Program-made: the position numbers and the translations under genes
Assembly (NCBI GenBank): GCA_965207755.1
Contig: OZ242297.1
Coordinates: 620,001-684,000 of the forward strand
DNA length: 64,000 nucleotides
Origin: Aldehydirespirator sp028819505
GTDB taxonomy: Bacteria; Actinomycetota; Acidimicrobiia; Acidimicrobiales; Aldehydirespiratoraceae
Direction: 5' to 3'
Shown here: in pieces, positions 60,514 to 64,000 of the stretch
Layout of the letters: the number at the start of each line of letters is the position of its first letter
Numbering within the stretch: the first letter of the stretch is position 1
Notes under the pieces: generated by a model
Told to the model about the DNA's origin: nothing
What the model saw: only the letters and a program-made list of their open reading frames with translations
Databases searched by the model: none

Positions 60514-63500
60514 TCACGCCTCGTTGGTCTCCGCGGACTCGCCGGAATCTTCGGAGTCTTCGGAGTCTTCGGAGTCTTCGACTGGCGCGGCCGGGGGGAC
60601 CGGGGCCAGGTAGCCGACGACCAGCAGCAGCACCCCGACCACGATGAACGACACCACCCGGCCCAGCGCGGTCAGGCTGCTCAGGTCGACCAGGAACAGC
60701 TTGACCACCACCACCGCCATCCACGACGCTCCCGCCGCCCACACCGCCCGGCGGGCCGTGCGCATTCCGGCCACCATCCCCGACAAGCCGATCACCGCCC
60801 ACAGGATCGACAGCGACGTCTGCAACTCGGTGGTGTCCCACAGTGCCTCCGACTCCCACGGCACGTCCAGCCAGTGGCTCACTGTTCGCGCCGTCTCCAC
60901 CGTTGCGAGAACCAACCCCAGCACGGCCAGCGCCGGCGTCCAGCGAGCAGTCACCAAGTCCCGGAACGGATGGTCCTCCTGTGCCTCGGCCAGCCTCCTC
61001 CAAGCCAGCAGCGCGGCCAGCTGCAATCCGATGAGGACTCCCAACGGGTTCACCACCGGCAGGAACGGCAGCGGCCGGGGGTCTCCGTCGTGGGACAACG
61101 CCGCGCCGAGCACCACCACTGCGAGCACGGCCAGCAGCGGGCCGGCGCAGGCCAGCAGGTACGTCCGCCAGTGGGCCGCGACCGGCCACGCCGGCCGGCG
61201 GCGGCCGGCCATCGTCGCGCCCGCCAGCGCCTGGGCCGCGGCCACCGTCGCGGCCAGCGGCCACACGCCCTCGGCGGCCCGGTCGGCCTGCCAGTAGACC
61301 TCGGCCGCCACCAGCGCCGCCAGCGTCCAGTAGCCGCCCGTATGGACCAGGGCCGCCTGCCGCGGGAACGAACCCTCCCGGCGGCGCAGGAACAGGAAGT
61401 GCGCAGCGAGGACTGGAGGCCAGGCCGCCCATCCCCACTCGTCGAGGGGATGGGGCTGCGCGAGCAGCGACAGCACCAGCATCAAGGCCAGGGTCGGCAG
61501 GATCAACAGCCCCACGGACTCGAGCTCGTTCCATCGCAGCCGGCGGGCGCCCAGCGATCCGGCCAGGAACGATCCGACCACGAACCCCAGGAGAGCCGAC
61601 AGCTGGCTGCTGTCCGGCAGCTGCTGGACGATCTCCATCACCCCGCCGACCAGCCACCACACAACCCCCCAGCCCAGCGCAGTCCGGACGAGCGTCTGGT
61701 CGCCGTCGCCTCGCTGCGGCCGGCGGCTGAGCAGCCACCCAGACGCCAAGCCGGCCACGGCCAGCAGGAGTGCGCCCAGGAAGTGCCGGTTGGCGATCGG
61801 CCACGCATCGTCCGGATAGGGGAGCGACTCTCCCAGGTGCCGGGCGAAGGAGACGGCGGCCAGCACCTGCAGCGCCGCGCCGCCGGTCAAGGCGAGCAGC
61901 CGGTCCCGCCGGCAGCCCAGCCACAGCAGCACCAGACCCTGCACCGCCCACACCGTCGACGTGAAGTAGGCCTCCAGCGCGAGTGGGACCGCGATGGCGC
62001 TGAAGGCCACACCGAGGGCGGCGTAGGCCTCCGCCAGCTGGCGACCGTCCACGCCGAGCCGTCGCATGACCAACCCCAGCGCAGCTTGGACCACGGCCAA
62101 ACCGGCCGCGGTGACGGCCAAGCCGTATTCGGTGTGCCCGATCGCCAGCTGCTGCAGGCCCAGCCCGGCGAATGGCGTGCCGAACACGAGCGGCGCCGTC
62201 CATGCCCCGCGCACGAACGCGGTGTCCGGCGCCGGACCCCCACTGAACACGGCTTTGAGGTCGGGCGCCTCGCGAGCGGCGAAGAGGGCCGGCAATCCCA
62301 TGTACATCAGCACGAACAGCGCGATGAAGGGCTGCGTGGAGACCCACTCTTCCTGCTCGTAGCGGTTGGCCAGCCAGAAGAACGTCAGGCCGAACGTGAA
62401 GCCGAAGCCGAGGAGGTTCAGTTCCGGCCAGGTCTTGAACCACGCCACCCCGATGATGGCCGCGTTCAGCACCAGGAAGAAGCTGAAGACGTAGACATGG
62501 TCGCCGGGGCGCGAGTACGTCAGCACCGGGGCCAGGAAACCGCCGATGATTCCCAGCACGGCCAGCACCCGCGAGTCCTGAAGCACCGAGAGCACTCCCG
62601 CGCCGACCGTGACGATCACCACCGCAGCCGCGGCGGGAACCGCTCCCACGACGTCGTACACGACGAAGGCCGCGTACGTCGCGAGGTACAGCACAGCGAC
62701 GCCACCGCCCTGGAGGCTGACGCCGTAGATCGGGCGGCTCCGGCGCTGGCGCCAGCCGACGGCGAGCAGCAGGAGGCCGAAGACGGCCGCCGCGGCCAGG
62801 CGCACCTCGATCGTCAGTTCGATGATGCCCCGCCGATGGGCCTCCCGCAGCAGCAGTCCCACGCCGACGAGCGAGACGAGCACCCCGACCTTCACCGGCG
62901 CGTTGCCGGTGGTCACCCACTGCTTGATCCAGTCGACCAGCCACGAAACAGGATCGGAGGGCCGCTCCCGAGCGCGGCCGGGGGCAGCCGCGGCCTTCGC
63001 CCCGACGGCGGAGGAGGTCGGCCGCTCCCGAGCGCGGCCGGCAGCGGCCGTCGGGGCGTCGGTGGCTGCACGGGCGTCGGTGGCTGCCGAAGCGGCGGCT
63101 GCCTCGCTGGGACGCCATGCCCGGGTCGAGTCGTCGGGAGGTGCGGGCGTCGCCGGCTTGCGGCTGGGCGCCCGTACTCTGGTGCTCGGTTCGGAGGCGA
63201 CCGGCCTCACAACCGGAGCAACTCCCGCAGACTCGGGCGGTGCCGTAGGGGCGGACGCCGTGCCGGGCTCGTCTGCGGGCTCGGGCTCGGGCGCCGTGTC
63301 GGGCTCGGGCGCCGTGTCGGGCTGCGCGGCTGGGTCGGGCTGCGTCTCGGACGGTCGGGCGGAGGGTCCGAGCCTCATGAGCCATGCGTGGGTCTGCTGG
63401 GCCCAGACCTTCATCTCGGTGGCCCAGGACTGGATCGCGTCCACCCGGGACTGGGCGTCCTCGAGCCTCTTGAGCCGCTTGCGCAGATCCAGCTGCTGGC

Positions 63501-63600
63501 CCAGCAGAAAGCCGACGGCGCCTCCCAGCAGCAGACCGGCCACCCCGCCGGCCACAGCGCCCAGCAGCAAGCCCGCCAGCGCGAGCAGCGCGGTCAGCAC
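60514..63600 (-). CDS. DUF2339 giant membrane protein
   Basis: 1028 residues. The N-terminal helix (LTALLALAGLLLGAVAGGVA) is followed by a short coiled part (LRKRLKRLEDAQSRVDAIQS), then a Pro/Glu/Ala-rich linker (about residues 85-190) and more than 20 transmembrane helices. This is the architecture of DUF2339 proteins, whose function is unknown. The C-terminus is an EDS repeat (EDSEDSEDSEDSGES). It starts with GTG 63600. The 290-bp gap before the DUF1640-like gene (60223-60513) contains nothing recognisable. Confidence 0.82.
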   Translation of the reverse strand: MLTALLALAGLLLGAVAGGVAGLLLGGAVGFLLGQQLDLRKRLKRLEDAQSRVDAIQSWATEMKVWAQQTHAWLMRLGPSARPSETQPDPAAQPDTAPEPDTAPEPEPADEPGTASAPTAPPESAGVAPVVRPVASEPSTRVRAPSRKPATPAPPDDSTRAWRPSEAAAASAATDARAATDAPTAAAGRARERPTSSAVGAKAAAAPGRARERPSDPVSWLVDWIKQWVTTGNAPVKVGVLVSLVGVGLLLREAHRRGIIELTIEVRLAAAAVFGLLLLAVGWRQRRSRPIYGVSLQGGGVAVLYLATYAAFVVYDVVGAVPAAAAVVIVTVGAGVLSVLQDSRVLAVLGIIGGFLAPVLTYSRPGDHVYVFSFFLVLNAAIIGVAWFKTWPELNLLGFGFTFGLTFFWLANRYEQEEWVSTQPFIALFVLMYMGLPALFAAREAPDLKAVFSGGPAPDTAFVRGAWTAPLVFGTPFAGLGLQQLAIGHTEYGLAVTAAGLAVVQAALGLVMRRLGVDGRQLAEAYAALGVAFSAIAVPLALEAYFTSTVWAVQGLVLLWLGCRRDRLLALTGGAALQVLAAVSFARHLGESLPYPDDAWPIANRHFLGALLLAVAGLASGWLLSRRPQRGDGDQTLVRTALGWGVVWWLVGGVMEIVQQLPDSSQLSALLGFVVGSFLAGSLGARRLRWNELESVGLLILPTLALMLVLSLLAQPHPLDEWGWAAWPPVLAAHFLFLRRREGSFPRQAALVHTGGYWTLAALVAAEVYWQADRAAEGVWPLAATVAAAQALAGATMAGRRRPAWPVAAHWRTYLLACAGPLLAVLAVVVLGAALSHDGDPRPLPFLPVVNPLGVLIGLQLAALLAWRRLAEAQEDHPFRDLVTARWTPALAVLGLVLATVETARTVSHWLDVPWESEALWDTTELQTSLSILWAVIGLSGMVAGMRTARRAVWAAGASWMAVVVVKLFLVDLSSLTALGRVVSFIVVGVLLLVVGYLAPVPPAAPVEDSEDSEDSEDSGESAETNEA

Positions 63601-63754
63601 CGGCGTGCTCCCGGTTCGGGCCCACTGCCGGCCGGACGGCCACGCCTCAGTTCGAGATCCGGCACACCCGGAGTCTGGCAGATGCGCTGTCCGGGGGGAG
63701 CGTGTGCTCAGCCCGCCGGCTCAGCCGGAGCCTTGATGCGAGTTGGGACCACCG

Positions 63755-63805
63755 CGAATTGGCAGCATTCTGCACCCTATGGGGCGCATTTCTGCTGCCA
63801 ATTCG
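63755..63805 (-). terminator. Long inverted repeat after the truncated gene
   Basis: Perfect 13-bp arms CGAATTGGCAGCA (63755-63767) and its complement (63793-63805), with an inner, imperfect second stem. It lies 6 nt past the stop codon of the 63811 gene, so it probably ends that transcript. There is no T run. Confidence 0.65.
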
Positions 63806-63810
63806 AGCTG

Positions 63811-64000
63811 TCAGTCGCGGGCGGGCTCCTCCACCGGGTCGAGGTCGAGCGGGGCGGGCAGCGAGCCGACGTCGACGAACAGGCCCGAAGAGGTGCCGGC
63901 GCCGGCCAGGGCGTCGGCGGCCAGAAGCACCGCGGCCGCCGAGTAGGTGCTGCACTCCCGGTCGGGATAGCTCACGTCGGCGGGGAATGCCCGGCCGGTC
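63811..64000 (-). CDS. Hypothetical protein, 5' part outside window
   Basis: Only the last 62 residues are present: GRAFPADVSYPDRECSTYSA, LLAADALAGAGTSSGLFVDV and an acidic end EEPARD. The frame is open to base 64000. The piece does not allow a family call. The stop at 63813-63811 is followed by a strong inverted repeat. Confidence 0.6.
   Translation of the reverse strand, partial: TGRAFPADVSYPDRECSTYSAAAVLLAADALAGAGTSSGLFVDVGSLPAPLDLDPVEEPARD

Noticed and set aside
60341..63643. 1100-codon frame parallel to the DUF2339 gene
   Set aside because: Same strand, other frame; Arg/Gly-rich shadow without hydrophobic helices.
1..64000. tRNA, rRNA or riboswitch genes
   Set aside because: Read for typical T-arm and conserved rRNA segments on both strands; nothing convincing. 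A tRNAscan/Infernal run would settle this.

Overview
The window is high-GC (roughly 65-70% by eye), densely coding DNA. F420-type luciferase-like oxidoreductase, DUF222-HNH (13E12-type) and polyphosphate-glucokinase-like genes, plus many starts lying 6-10 nt after a TAnnnT box (leaderless pattern), point to Actinomycetota. A marine or host-associated acidimicrobial lineage is a guess that the sequence cannot prove. No rRNA, tRNA or CRISPR array was recognised.

Layout. 1-11.4 kb is a defence block: a truncated unknown gene, a small gene coupled to a degenerate IrrE/ImmA-like gene, and a minus-strand operon of a DrmD-like SNF2 helicase, a DrmMI-like N6-adenine methylase, a three-helix membrane protein and a ThsB-like TIR protein. 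11.6-12.8 kb is an MscS channel. 12.8-21.2 kb is an eight-gene operon for uptake and breakdown of an amino sugar or amino-sugar conjugate: ROK repressor, M20 hydrolase, ABC binding protein, permease, YhfX-like PLP enzyme, ABC ATPase, ROK kinase and NagB, with most genes joined by 4-nt stop/start overlaps. 21.2-21.9 kb holds a Gfo/Idh/MocA remnant and a HicBA pair with a frameshifted toxin. 22-37.6 kb is mostly metabolic: O-methyltransferase, DUF1295 protein, F420-type oxidoreductase, two acyl-CoA ligases, P450, glycolate oxidase GlcD/E/F, cytosine deaminase and several membrane or hypothetical proteins.

37.8-59.6 kb is an accessory island. Its left part (39-43 kb) is a graveyard: decayed HEPN-type modules, a DUF433-like fragment, an AAA/DUF4143 gene cut by an IS30 fragment, and an intact IS3 element with a 3-bp target duplication. 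Its core (43-58 kb) looks like a DNA phosphorothioation locus of unusual make-up: cysteine desulfurase (DndA-type), DUF4007 protein, large ATPase interrupted at a 12-C tract, PAPS-reductase-like protein (DndC-type), a large protein with a sigma-region-4 helix-turn-helix and duplicated end domains, a GIY-YIG nuclease, a DGQHR (DndB-type) protein and an SNF2 helicase. The genes from DUF4007 to the helicase overlap or nearly touch, so they form one operon. No DndD or DndE was recognised. Facing it is an HNH endonuclease whose N-terminus resembles sulfur-binding (phosphorothioate-sensing) restriction enzymes. An IS5-type element bounds the island on the right. 59.6-64 kb holds a coiled-coil DUF1640-like protein, a DUF2339 membrane protein and a truncated gene.

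The strongest candidate for something new is the 44.8-57.9 kb modification locus. Next come the DrmD/DrmMI + membrane + TIR operon and the amino-sugar operon with M20 and YhfX-type enzymes.
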